NCBI GenBank assembly: GCA_910575405.1
Contig: CAJTER010000009.1
Location: forward strand, 59,209 to 123,208
Length of the DNA: 64,000 nt
Source: Clostridia bacterium
GTDB taxonomy: Bacteria; Bacillota; Clostridia; Peptostreptococcales; Anaerovoracaceae
Direction: 5' to 3'
Shown here piece after piece: positions 54,725 through 63,757 of the stretch (the first letter of the stretch is position 1; each line of letters begins with the position of its first letter). A model generated the notes under the pieces. That model ran no database searches. It was not told the origin of the DNA and was given only the letters and a program-made list of their open reading frames with translations. Position numbers and translations under genes: made by a program.

Positions 54725-56002
54725 ATGAAATCGTTCTCGTTTAAAGATGAAAATGGAAAATTTTATTACGGCTGGTGGATTGTAATTGCAGCAGCAATCA
54801 TCACAGGGCTTGTTTACAGCGGAATCGTTTCTGTAACCGGCGTCTTTATGCTCCCGGTGACAGAGGATCTGGGACTATCCATCGCAGCCTATTCGCTGTA
54901 CCTTACGATCATGTCCATCACAGGCATTATCACGCTGACAATTATATCAAAATTTCTGGATGAAAAACGAATCAAAATTATCATGATGATTGCTGGGATT
55001 ATAGGCGTTATATCCTTTATTGGCTTTGCAACAGCAAAAAGCTTATGGACATTTTACATATTTGCGGTGCCCCAGGGATTTTGCTTTGCAGGTATGACTA
55101 TGACACCCTGCCAGCTGCTTGTTTCCAACTGGTTCGGAGAAAAAGCAAAAGGCCGGGCAATCAGCCTCTTTCTCACGGGCATGACCCTGGTATATCTTTT
55201 GGAGCTGAACGTGCTCAATCGAATCGTGGTGGCAATGGGCTGGCGGGCCGGATATGTCGCTCTGGCAATATGCGTTGCAATCGCAGTGCTGGTGGTAATG
55301 ATACTGGTATCCTGGAGCCCGGAAAAGAAGGGCATTCAGAGAATCGGAGATCTGGCAGAAGACGAGCGGGCCAAAATGCAGTCCGCCGTATCTCAGGGCA
55401 TTGATTTCCACGCGGCAATGAAACGGCCCATTACCTGGCTGTTCTTGGTTTCGTGTACTCTGGCGGTTATCGCGTCCAGCTCCATTCTGCAGCATGGAAT
55501 TCCAACAATGGTTGTAAACGGATATTCCCCGGACCAGGCCACGGGAATTCTCTCAATCCTTTCCACTATTATGATTTTCACAGGCCCTGCAGTCGGCGTA
55601 ATTTGCGATAAATTGAGACTGTCTGTTGCGGCCATTGGAACAGCAGCCTGTTTCGCCCTGTCAGCGGTGGGATTATCGCTGATCTGCGTATCAAAGGCAG
55701 GCGTATGGGTATTTGGGGGGTTTTATATATTCGGCGTAGCGGCAATTAACATCATATCACCGCTGATCATGAATTACATGTATGGCGAAAAGGATATGCC
55801 GCGGCTGATTGGATACGTAAATATTTTCATATCCATAGGAGGCGCGGTAGGCGCGGTTGGAGTAGGAGTCCTGTACGAGCATTATGGCTCCTATCAGATG
55901 CCGTGGCTGATTATGTCAGCGATTCTCGCAGTAGTGGCAGTAATCAGAGGCGCGGCCACCACAAAAAAACGGAAATTTGTTCCGGATAACGGGAAGCAAT
56001 AA
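54725..56002 (+). CDS. MFS transporter
   Basis: 425 residues from the ATG at 54725 with AAGGAGGG upstream. About twelve membrane segments. The YYGWWIVIAAAIITGLVYSG start and FMLPVTEDLGLSIAAYSLY are typical of oxalate/formate-antiporter-like and monocarboxylate-type MFS proteins. The inter-domain loop (about 210-245) is hydrophilic. Probably co-transcribed with the amidohydrolase at 53059 and carrying its substrate or product; the direction of transport cannot be told. Confidence 0.88.
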   Translation: MKSFSFKDENGKFYYGWWIVIAAAIITGLVYSGIVSVTGVFMLPVTEDLGLSIAAYSLYLTIMSITGIITLTIISKFLDEKRIKIIMMIAGIIGVISFIGFATAKSLWTFYIFAVPQGFCFAGMTMTPCQLLVSNWFGEKAKGRAISLFLTGMTLVYLLELNVLNRIVVAMGWRAGYVALAICVAIAVLVVMILVSWSPEKKGIQRIGDLAEDERAKMQSAVSQGIDFHAAMKRPITWLFLVSCTLAVIASSSILQHGIPTMVVNGYSPDQATGILSILSTIMIFTGPAVGVICDKLRLSVAAIGTAACFALSAVGLSLICVSKAGVWVFGGFYIFGVAAINIISPLIMNYMYGEKDMPRLIGYVNIFISIGGAVGAVGVGVLYEHYGSYQMPWLIMSAILAVVAVIRGAATTKKRKFVPDNGKQ

Positions 56003-56015
56003 CAGGGGAATTTGG

Positions 56016-56047
56016 AAAGCATCGGTTGAGGGATCGGTGCTTTTTTT
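56016..56047 (+). terminator. Hairpin terminator after the MFS gene
   Basis: AAAGCATCG pairs with CGGTGCTTT (one G-U pair), followed by T7. Confidence 0.75.
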
Positions 56048-56131
56048 ATAATGTAGGAAATATCGTTTTAACGATATTGGCGGAATTTCAAAGAAAGCAC
56101 CTTGCGAAGCGTCGCTGCTCGTCAGCGACAT

Positions 56132-56173
56132 GTGTGTATAGGAATCTTTGATTCCGTCATACACACTTTTTTT
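56132..56173 (+). terminator. Second strong hairpin terminator
   Basis: GTGTGTAT / ATACACAC with an inner GGAAT / ATTCC stem and a T7 tail. Just upstream, GTCGCTG / CAGCGAC (56111-56129) forms another hairpin. Together they insulate the toxin-antitoxin remnant that follows. Confidence 0.75.
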
Positions 56174-56298
56174 ATTATGCTTACGCTTGACAGCAATGTA
56201 AAAGTATGGAAAAATATATTAACCAAAAAGTTAATTTCAAAAGGTGATGTAATAAAAACAACATGCGCGGACAGATTTGAGGGTAAAAGGGGTGAAAG

Positions 56299-57488
56299 AT
56301 GACCATGGAAGCAAAAAAAACTGGTATATCCCGTGATCTGCTCCCTCATCCGGGAGCGACAATCGCGGATATGCTGAAAAAGCGGGAGCTGACACAATCG
56401 GAACTGGCAGCCAGGACAGGTGTATCAACCACATACGTATGTAATGTCATTGCGGGAAAAAAGATATATCCGCTAAATTCGCAATGGCCTTGGAATATGC
56501 GCTGGGGGTGCCGAAATCCTTCTGGCTGAATCTCCAGGCGAACTACGAAGCAGAGCGTTTGGAAGCGAATAAAGGATATACCATCACGGATGAAGAGCGT
56601 TTGGTAAGGGAAGCATTAAAAGATATCGTCGAATATTTGCGCCAGAAGGGAATGGTTCCTGTAAATGAGGGGAAAGACGATTTGATTTTATCCTTGAGAA
56701 ATGCGTTGCAGATTAGCAATATCGCAAATTTGGATCAAATGGTCCCGGCTGGAGCATTTCGCATGTCTGCCGATGCAGAGGTTAATCCATATGTGGCCGG
56801 TGCATGGATCCGTCTATGTCAAATTGCAGGAAGCGAAGAAATCTTGACAACAAAATTCGACAAGCAATTGACCAGCGAGTTGGTAAATGAAATAAAAGGC
56901 GTTATGTGCAGGGAGATTGCAGATGAGGGATAGGATTTAAAAAATATTATGGGGAAATATGGAATAGATTTTTCAGTCATGCGAAGCTTTAAGGGCGCTC
57001 CGGCCCAGGGGTATATTTCACAAAAAAAGGATCGGATCTATCAGGTAGTGCTGACAGAACAGCGCGACTTTCCAGCTACCTTCTGGTTCTTCCTGCTTCA
57101 TGAAATCGGTCACATTGCAAATGGCGATATAGGAAAAAAGGCAAAATTTATAGACTGTGGCAGTGATTCAGACAAGAAAAAGGCAGCAGATCTTTTTGCC
57201 AATAATATGCTTTTGAATCCTGAGAGCTACAAGCAATTTGTAAAAAGAGCAGATTTTTCTGCTGAAGCGATTAAAACATATGCCCGCTCACAAAATGTGA
57301 GGCCGTACATTGTGATAGAAAGACTGCAAAGGGAACAGCGGATCACAAAGGGGGAGCAATATGAGACAAGCATACGGGAAATGTACGAAGCCAAGATACT
57401 TATGACAGGCCTGGAGGATATAAAGGCCGGACGGACGATAGATGGAGAGCTGGCACTGGACGGTATAAGGAAAAAATATGGGATCTAA
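56299..57488 (+). pseudogene. HigA-type HTH / ImmA-IrrE metallopeptidase gene, frameshifted and interrupted
   Basis: One ancestral protein of about 395 residues is split in three. The HTH part (LPHPGATIADMLKKRELTQS, then ELAARTGVSTTYVCNVIAGKK) breaks in an A6 tract at about 56457. Adding one A would continue it as GKKDISAKFAMALEYALGVP in the next frame. That frame then meets an in-frame TAG at 56931. Beyond it, still in frame, follows DLKNIMGKYGIDFSVMRSFK and a zinc-peptidase core with HEIGH at 57099-57113. The family couples a HigA-like antitoxin HTH with an ImmA/IrrE protease. An ATG at 56949 could still give a free 179-residue protease. The ribosome site before 56299 is AAAGGGGTG. Confidence 0.8.
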
Positions 57489-57850
57489 ATTCAGGTATCG
57501 GCTGGCACAGAAAGCGAATGCTGATTTGGATGATATTGTCCGGTATATTACAATAGAATTATCAAATCAAACAGCGGCAGCCAATTTTTTAGACAAACTG
57601 CAGGCAGTGATTGAAGAGGCCTGCTTGTTTCCTGAGAGTGGTTTCCCGGTAGTCAATCGTTTTTTGTCGAATAGTTAACGTTAGGAGGAAGTTAATAGGG
57701 AACTATACGATGTATTACCTGCCTGATTTTGTGAATGAACAAATTTTGGTCCTAAGAGTTGTATATAGCAAGAGAAACATTGAGGGGGTTAGAGTTATAG
57801 GTCTGGAGGATATACCTGAATTATCTGACTTTAATAATTATACGAAATAA
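57478..57850 (+). pseudogene. Frameshifted RelE/ParE-type toxin gene
   Basis: The start overlaps the end of the ImmA/IrrE frame. The first 66 residues (RLAQKANADLDDIVRYITIE, then FPESGFPVVNRFLSNS) are the first half of a ParE/RelE toxin. A TAA at 57676 ends them. In the next frame the toxin continues as NVRRKLIGNYTMYYLPDFVN, then LVLRVVYSKRNI, to a stop at 57850. A single extra T at about 57675 accounts for the break. The N-terminal fragment lacks the catalytic C-terminal strands, so the toxin is probably dead, matching the decay of its antitoxin. Confidence 0.82.
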
Positions 57851-57991
57851 AGTGATAATGAGATAAAGGGATATCATAGTAAAATAGAAAAACAAAAAAG
57901 AATTTCATATAAATAAAATTCAATAAACCTTTGAAATGCAGAAAATTTCAAGAAAACAAGAAAAATAGTAGAAATATTCCGTCCTTTTGAT

Positions 57992-57997
57992 TATAAT
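57992..57997 (+). promoter_or_regulatory. Candidate promoter of the hut operon
   Basis: A consensus TATAAT stands 79 bases before the hutH ATG with a partial -35 (TAGAAA) 17 bases upstream. The rest of 57851-58075 is AT-rich with no other feature seen. Confidence 0.5.
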
Positions 57998-58075
57998 AAA
58001 GCTAATGAGTAAAGGATGCATAAATGTTAATAAAAATGCAATAAAACTGATAAATAACCGAAATGGAGATGAAAG

Positions 58076-59611
58076 ATGGCTATCATAATCAACGGGCAGA
58101 GTCTGACGGTAGAAGAGGTTATCCGCGTAGCGCGCTTTCATGAGCAGGCAGAGCTTTCACAGGAAGCACAGGCTGCTGTAAAAAAGGCCAGAGACTACGT
58201 GGACAGAAAACTGGAGGAAGGCGCTATCATCTACGGCCTGACTACTGGGTTTGGAAAATTTTCTGATACATTTATTTCAAGGGAGGAGGCGGCGGATCTG
58301 CAGCGCAATCTCATTGTCAGCCACACATGCGCTATGGGAGAGCCGCTTCCCAGACAGGTTGTAAGGGCCATTATGCTGCTGCGCTGCAATGCTCTGGCGC
58401 GGGGCAACTCCGGTATCCGGCCCTCCACCCTGAATACGCTCCTTGCGATGCTCAACAAGGGTGTGCACCCGCAGATTCCGGAAAAGGGTTCTCTGGGAGC
58501 AAGCGGCGATCTGGCGCCTCTGGCTCATATGGTGCTGACGCTGATTGGCGAAGGGGAGGCGGAATATCAGGGCAGGGTCATGCCGGGAAGAGAAGCTATG
58601 GAACTGGCCGGGATTCAGCCGGTAGAACTGGCGGCCAAGGAAGGGCTGGCGCTGATTAACGGCACGCAGGTTATGACGGCAATCGGGCTAAATGTCCTTT
58701 GGGACGCCATGGATCTTGCCAAGACAGCAGACATTGCCTCAGCCATGACAGCCGAGGCGCTCAATGGAATTAAAAAGGCCTACGATCCCAAGATCCATCT
58801 GGTTCGCGGGCATCAGGGGCAGCAGGATACGGCGGCTAATCTCAGGCTCCTGCTTGAGGGAAGCCAAAATGCGGCGGAGATCAATCCCAACAAGGTACAG
58901 GATCCCTACTCCCTGCGCTGCGTACCGCAGATTCATGGCGCCTCAAGAGACGCGATTCAGTACGTTTATCAGGCAGTAAGCAGGGAAATCAACGCGGTGA
59001 CGGATAATCCCCTGATTTTCCCGGATGAGGATGAGGTGATTTCCGGAGGCAACTTTCATGGACAGCCCATGGCCCTTGCCTTTGACTTTCTGAAAATGGC
59101 AGTTTCCGAATATGCAAACGTTTCCGAGCGCAGGAGCGAACGGCTCATCAACCCGCAGCTTTCCGAAGGGCTTCCGCCTTTTCTCACAAAGCACGGCGGC
59201 GTCTGCTCTGGCTTTATGATCGCCCAGTACGCGGCAGCCTCCATGGTTTCGGAAAATAAAATTTACGCCCATCCCGCATGTGTAGACTCCATCCCTTCCT
59301 CAGGAAACCAGGAGGATCACGTGAGTATGGGAACGACGGCCGCAAGGACAGCTGCTCTGGTACTGGATAACGCCCAGAAGGTGCTGGGAATTGAGCTGTT
59401 TGCCGCTTCTCAGGGAATCTGGCTGAGGGGAGAGAGGGGCATTCAAAGGCTGGCGCCTGCAACAAGGGCCGTATATGAGCACATCCGCAGGAGTGTAGAG
59501 CCGGTAGACGAGGACATTATCATGCATGATGAACTGAAAAAATTCGATGAAATGATTAAAAAAGGCGAAATCACAAAGGCCGCGGAGGGCGCAGCTGGCC
59601 CCCTTAGGTGA
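58076..59611 (+). CDS. hutH: Histidine ammonia-lyase
   Basis: 511 residues. It removes ammonia from histidine to give urocanate, the first step of histidine fermentation. The self-cyclising Ala-Ser-Gly triad that forms the MIO cofactor lies in GSLGASGDLAPLAHM (about 142-144). YGLTTGFGKFSDTFI, the signature NPLIFPDEDEVISGGNFHGQ and HVSMGTTAARTA are all present. TGGAGATG precedes the ATG. It is the first gene of a four-gene operon. Confidence 0.96.
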   Translation: MAIIINGQSLTVEEVIRVARFHEQAELSQEAQAAVKKARDYVDRKLEEGAIIYGLTTGFGKFSDTFISREEAADLQRNLIVSHTCAMGEPLPRQVVRAIMLLRCNALARGNSGIRPSTLNTLLAMLNKGVHPQIPEKGSLGASGDLAPLAHMVLTLIGEGEAEYQGRVMPGREAMELAGIQPVELAAKEGLALINGTQVMTAIGLNVLWDAMDLAKTADIASAMTAEALNGIKKAYDPKIHLVRGHQGQQDTAANLRLLLEGSQNAAEINPNKVQDPYSLRCVPQIHGASRDAIQYVYQAVSREINAVTDNPLIFPDEDEVISGGNFHGQPMALAFDFLKMAVSEYANVSERRSERLINPQLSEGLPPFLTKHGGVCSGFMIAQYAAASMVSENKIYAHPACVDSIPSSGNQEDHVSMGTTAARTAALVLDNAQKVLGIELFAASQGIWLRGERGIQRLAPATRAVYEHIRRSVEPVDEDIIMHDELKKFDEMIKKGEITKAAEGAAGPLR

Positions 59612-59693
59612 GAGAGGCGAAACTACCTATAGATAAAAAGTAAGGTTATGGATCAATTGTAAACTGCAAAAGGGCAGAGACAGGAGGAGCATT

Positions 59694-61718
59694 ATGCTGG
59701 ATAACAAAACCATTTCCCGGGCAATGACCATCAAACTGGATAATACGCTCCCGGAATATCCGGAGTTTGAAGAAGGAAAGAGGAGAGCGCCGGACCGGGG
59801 CTTTCGGCTTACAAAGGAGCAGACAAAGCTGGCCCTGAAAAACGCCCTCCGATACGTACCGGAGGAGCTTCACGAAACACTGGCGCCAGAATTTATGGAA
59901 GAGCTGAAAAACTATGGCCGCATTTACGCTTACCGCTATCGTCCGGCAGGGCGCATTTACGGAAAGCCCATAGACGAATACAAGGGCAAGTGTCTGGAGG
60001 GCAAAGCCTTCCAGGTGATGATCGACAACAATCTGGACTTTGAGATCGCCCTCTATCCCTACGAGCTGGTAACCTACGGAGAAACGGGTCAGCCGTGCCA
60101 GAACTGGCTCCAGTACCGGCTCATTAAAAAATATCTGGAGGAGCTGACGGAAAACCAAACCCTGGTAGTGGAATCCGGCCATCCCCTGGGACTCTTCCCC
60201 TCAAAGCCCACGGCGCCGCGGGTTGTGATCACCAATTCCATGATGGTGGGAATGTTCGACAATCTGGAGGACTGGGAAATCGCAGAAGAGATGGGCGTCG
60301 CCAATTACGGACAGATGACAGCGGGAGGCTGGATGTACATCGGACCCCAGGGAATCGTCCACGGGACCTTTAACACGATTTTGAACGCAGGCAGAAAATA
60401 TCTGGGCGTGCCGGAGCAGGGAGATCTGACCGGATATGTATTCGTTTCCTCGGGACTTGGCGGCATGAGCGGGGCCCAGCCAAAGGCGGCCAACATCGCC
60501 CGGGCGGTGGGCATCTTCGCGGAGGTGGATCGCTCCCGCATTGAAACCAGACATGCTCAGGGCTGGGTGGATGTGATTTTAGAGGATCTGGATGAAGTGT
60601 TCCAGCTGGCAGAGGAAAAGCGCGCTGCAAAGGAGAGCATTTCTATCGCTTACCATGGCAACATCGTCGATCTTTTGGAAGCTGCTGTGAAGCGGGATTT
60701 TAAAATCCACCTGCTTTCCGATCAGACTTCCTGTCACAACGTGTATAATGGCGGCTACTGCCCCGCGGGCCTGACCTTTGAGGAAAGAACCCGGCTCCTT
60801 CACAGCGACCGGGAGAGCTTCTGCCAAAAAGTAGACGAATCCCTGCACCGTCACTTTGCCGCAATTAAAGCTCTTTCCCAGAAAGGAACCTATTTCTTTG
60901 ATTACGGGAACTCCTTCATGAAAGCTATGTACGATGCGGGCGTAAAGGAAATTTCCAAAAATGGGCGGGATGAAAAGGACGGATTCATCTGGCCATCCTA
61001 TGTAGAAGATATTATGGGCCCCATGCTCTTTGACTACGGCTACGGGCCCTTCCGCTGGGTATGTCTGTCAGGAAAGCCGGAAGATCTGGATGCCACGGAT
61101 CAGGCTGCCATGGACTGCATTGACCCCAGCCGGCGCTTTCAGGATCGGGATAACTGGGTCTGGATCCGGGATGCGAAAGAAAATAAGCTGGTGGTGGGAA
61201 CCCAGGCCAGGATCCTCTATCAGGATGCGGAGGGAAGGACCCGGATCGCCCTCAAATTCAATGAAATGGTGCGGGAAGGCAAGATCGGACCAGTTATGTT
61301 GGGAAGAGATCACCACGATGTAAGCGGCACAGACTCCCCCTTCCGGGAAACAGCTAACATTAAAGACGGCAGCAATGTAATGGCGGACATGGCCGTCCAG
61401 TGCTTTGCCGGAAATGCGGCCAGGGGAATGAGCCTCTGCGCCCTGCACAACGGCGGCGGCGTGGGAATCGGAAAAGCCATTAACGGCGGCTTTGGCCTGG
61501 TGCTGGATGGAAGCGAGCGCATTGATAATATCATCCGCTCTGCCATGATGTGGGACGTTATGGGGGGCGTTGCCAGAAGAAACTGGGCCAGAAATGAACA
61601 CGCACTGGAAACGGCAGCCGCTTATAACGAAAATTATGCGGGAAGCGGACACATCACCATTCCTTATGTGGCAGACGATCATCTGGTGGAAACCATTGTT
61701 TCCAAATACGTAAAATGA
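59694..61718 (+). CDS. hutU: Urocanate hydratase (long form)
   Basis: 674 residues, about 120 more than the well-studied proteobacterial enzyme. The length fits the long form seen in Clostridia and Bacteroidetes, so it is not a fusion. It converts urocanate to imidazolone propionate using tightly bound NAD+. Visible blocks: VVESGHPLGLFPSKPTAPRV, the glycine-rich FVSSGLGGMSGAQPKAANIA (NAD site, about 250), DQTSCHNVYNGGYCPAG with the conserved Cys, and LGRDHHDVSGTDSPFRET. CAGGAGGAG precedes the ATG. Second gene of the hut operon. Confidence 0.95.
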   Translation: MLDNKTISRAMTIKLDNTLPEYPEFEEGKRRAPDRGFRLTKEQTKLALKNALRYVPEELHETLAPEFMEELKNYGRIYAYRYRPAGRIYGKPIDEYKGKCLEGKAFQVMIDNNLDFEIALYPYELVTYGETGQPCQNWLQYRLIKKYLEELTENQTLVVESGHPLGLFPSKPTAPRVVITNSMMVGMFDNLEDWEIAEEMGVANYGQMTAGGWMYIGPQGIVHGTFNTILNAGRKYLGVPEQGDLTGYVFVSSGLGGMSGAQPKAANIARAVGIFAEVDRSRIETRHAQGWVDVILEDLDEVFQLAEEKRAAKESISIAYHGNIVDLLEAAVKRDFKIHLLSDQTSCHNVYNGGYCPAGLTFEERTRLLHSDRESFCQKVDESLHRHFAAIKALSQKGTYFFDYGNSFMKAMYDAGVKEISKNGRDEKDGFIWPSYVEDIMGPMLFDYGYGPFRWVCLSGKPEDLDATDQAAMDCIDPSRRFQDRDNWVWIRDAKENKLVVGTQARILYQDAEGRTRIALKFNEMVREGKIGPVMLGRDHHDVSGTDSPFRETANIKDGSNVMADMAVQCFAGNAARGMSLCALHNGGGVGIGKAINGGFGLVLDGSERIDNIIRSAMMWDVMGGVARRNWARNEHALETAAAYNENYAGSGHITIPYVADDHLVETIVSKYVK

Positions 61719-61805
61719 CAAAAAAGCGGGCAAATGCAGGCGCATTCATACTGCGCGTTCAGCCTGCCCGCAAATCAGGACAACAGAAAAACTCAGGAGA
61801 AAGTT

Positions 61806-63047
61806 ATGCACAAATTACTGATAAAAAACATCGGACGGCTGCAGACCCCGGTGGGAAGCTTCAGCCACAGGGGAGAGCAGCAGGGGGAAAACCACAAACT
61901 GGATAAGGCAGCCGTGCTCATTGAAAACGGTGTCATCAAAGAAATCACATCGGACGGACGCCTGCCGCAGGGCGGCGAGGAATCCGCTGACATGGTTGTG
62001 GATGCGGAGGGAAAGCTGGTAACGCCGGGGCTGGTAGACGGCCACACCCACTTGGTATTCGGAGGTTACCGGCAGCATGAAATCCCACTCAAATTAAAAG
62101 GAGCCGGATACCTGGATATTCTCAGAGCTGGAGGCGGAATTCTAGATACAGTAAAAAAGACCAGAGAAGCCTCAGAAGAAGCGCTTTATGAAAAGAGCCG
62201 GGCATTCCTGGACGAAATGCTGTCCCTGGGAGTGACCGCCTGCGAGGCCAAGAGCGGCTACGGCCTGGATCTGGCGACGGAAGTAAAAATGCTGCAGGTT
62301 ATCAAAAAACTGGATGAACAGCATCCCATGGATCTGGCTGCGACATTTCTGGGAGCCCATGCCCTGCCGCGGGAATATGAGGGACGCGGCGATGAATTTA
62401 TTGACATGATGTGCGCAGAGGTGATACCTTATGTAAAGGAGCGAAATCTGGCCCGCTTTTGCGACGTGTTCTGCGAGGACTCGGTCTTTGATGTGCAGCA
62501 GAGCAGGCGCTATCTCAAGTGCGCGGCAGAGCATGGCTTTGAGCTGAAAATTCATGCGGACGAGATCGAGGATATCGGTGGAAGCCGCCTAGCGGGAGAG
62601 CTGAGAGCTGTTTCCGCAGAGCACTTGATTGCCATTGGGGAAGAGGGCATGAAGGCCCTGACAGAGGCGGGAACAACGGCAGTGCTGCTTCCAGCCACTT
62701 CCTTTTATCTGGGCAAACCCTACGCTCCGGCAAGAGCGATGATAGAGCGGGGCATCCCTATAGCCCTGGCAACCGACTTTAACCCGGGGTCCTGTCCGTC
62801 CTTGAACCTGCAGTTTGTCATGAACCTGGGATACTTAAGGGACAGACTGACGCCAGAGGAAATCCTCACAGCCGTTACCATCAACCCGGCCTGCGCAATG
62901 GGCATGGGCGATACCATCGGCACTCTGGAACCGGGCAAACAGGCAGATCTGGTCATCTGGGATGCACCGGACATGGAAATGCTTTGCTATCGTTTTGGCT
63001 CTAATCCGGTATGGCAAGTAATCAAAAAAGGAGAATTGATCATATGA
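61806..63047 (+). CDS. hutI: Imidazolonepropionase
   Basis: 413 residues from the ATG at 61806 with CAGGAG upstream; the frame opens earlier (61734) without a site and overlaps nothing useful. It hydrolyses imidazolone propionate to N-formimino-glutamate. The zinc site is in TPGLVDGHTHLVFGGYRQHE (about 75-90), with later ligands in LKIHADEIED and the catalytic Asp in IALATDFNPGSCPSLN. The end (MGDTIGTLEPGKQADLVIWD) is typical. Its stop overlaps the next start by four bases (ATGA). Confidence 0.95.
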   Translation: MHKLLIKNIGRLQTPVGSFSHRGEQQGENHKLDKAAVLIENGVIKEITSDGRLPQGGEESADMVVDAEGKLVTPGLVDGHTHLVFGGYRQHEIPLKLKGAGYLDILRAGGGILDTVKKTREASEEALYEKSRAFLDEMLSLGVTACEAKSGYGLDLATEVKMLQVIKKLDEQHPMDLAATFLGAHALPREYEGRGDEFIDMMCAEVIPYVKERNLARFCDVFCEDSVFDVQQSRRYLKCAAEHGFELKIHADEIEDIGGSRLAGELRAVSAEHLIAIGEEGMKALTEAGTTAVLLPATSFYLGKPYAPARAMIERGIPIALATDFNPGSCPSLNLQFVMNLGYLRDRLTPEEILTAVTINPACAMGMGDTIGTLEPGKQADLVIWDAPDMEMLCYRFGSNPVWQVIKKGELII

Positions 63048-63670
63048 AATTAATGGATATACAAGTAGCAGAATATCTGGACATTCTCAGCTCAGACGCA
63101 CCGGCGCCGGGAGGCGGTTCAGTCAGCGCCCTGGCAGGGGCCCAGGCAGCAGGCCTTCTGATGATGGTTGCAAGTCTGACCCTTGGAAAGGAGAAATACG
63201 CCGACTATCACGACATCTGCAAAACAGCAAAGGAACAGGCTACTGAGCTTTACAAAAAACTGGCCGCCGCAGTGGATAAGGACACAGAGGCCTTTAACCT
63301 GGTTTCCACCGCGTATAAAATGCCGAAAGAGACCCCAAAGGAAAAGGAAGAACGCAGCAAAGCCATTGCGGAAGGAACCCTGGCAGCAACCGAAGTTCCC
63401 TACAGTGTAATGGAAGACGCCTATACGTGCATGAAGCTGGCAGAGACCATGGCGGGAAAATCCAACCCCAACGCGGCGAGCGATCTGGGTGTCTGCGTCC
63501 TGAACCTGATGTCCGCCATTAAGGGAGCCTGGCTCAATGTGAAAATCAACTTGCCGGGAGTAAAGGACGAGGCAAAGGCAGCTGCTTTTTCCAAAGGAGG
63601 GCAGCAAATATATGATGAAGCCCAGACCATGGCGCGGAAGCTGTACGATGAAATATTAAACCAGCTGTAA
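63044..63670 (+). CDS. fchA: Formimidoyltetrahydrofolate cyclodeaminase
   Basis: 208 residues, all helical, matching the FTCD_C/cyclodeaminase family. It releases ammonia from 5-formimino-THF to give 5,10-methenyl-THF, capturing the one-carbon unit of histidine. The APAPGGGSVSALAGAQAAGL start block and NPNAASDLGVCVLNLMSAIK are diagnostic. The start at 63044 (AAAGGAG upstream) overlaps hutI. The partner glutamate formiminotransferase is not in the window: an IS110 transposase begins 87 bases downstream on the other strand. Confidence 0.93.
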   Translation: MKLMDIQVAEYLDILSSDAPAPGGGSVSALAGAQAAGLLMMVASLTLGKEKYADYHDICKTAKEQATELYKKLAAAVDKDTEAFNLVSTAYKMPKETPKEKEERSKAIAEGTLAATEVPYSVMEDAYTCMKLAETMAGKSNPNAASDLGVCVLNLMSAIKGAWLNVKINLPGVKDEAKAAAFSKGGQQIYDEAQTMARKLYDEILNQL

Positions 63671-63757
63671 ATCGAAAATCAAAAGCTGAAAAAGCAAACA
63701 AAAGACTAACTATTAAAAGTCAAGGGTAAAAAGCTGAAGCCCTCCGCTGCTGAAAGG

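Noticed and set aside
56299..57488. Programmed frameshifting at the A6 tract of the HigA-ImmA/IrrE gene as its normal expression mode
   Set aside because: A further in-frame TAG downstream and the broken toxin argue for decay; no stimulatory hairpin is evident after the tract.
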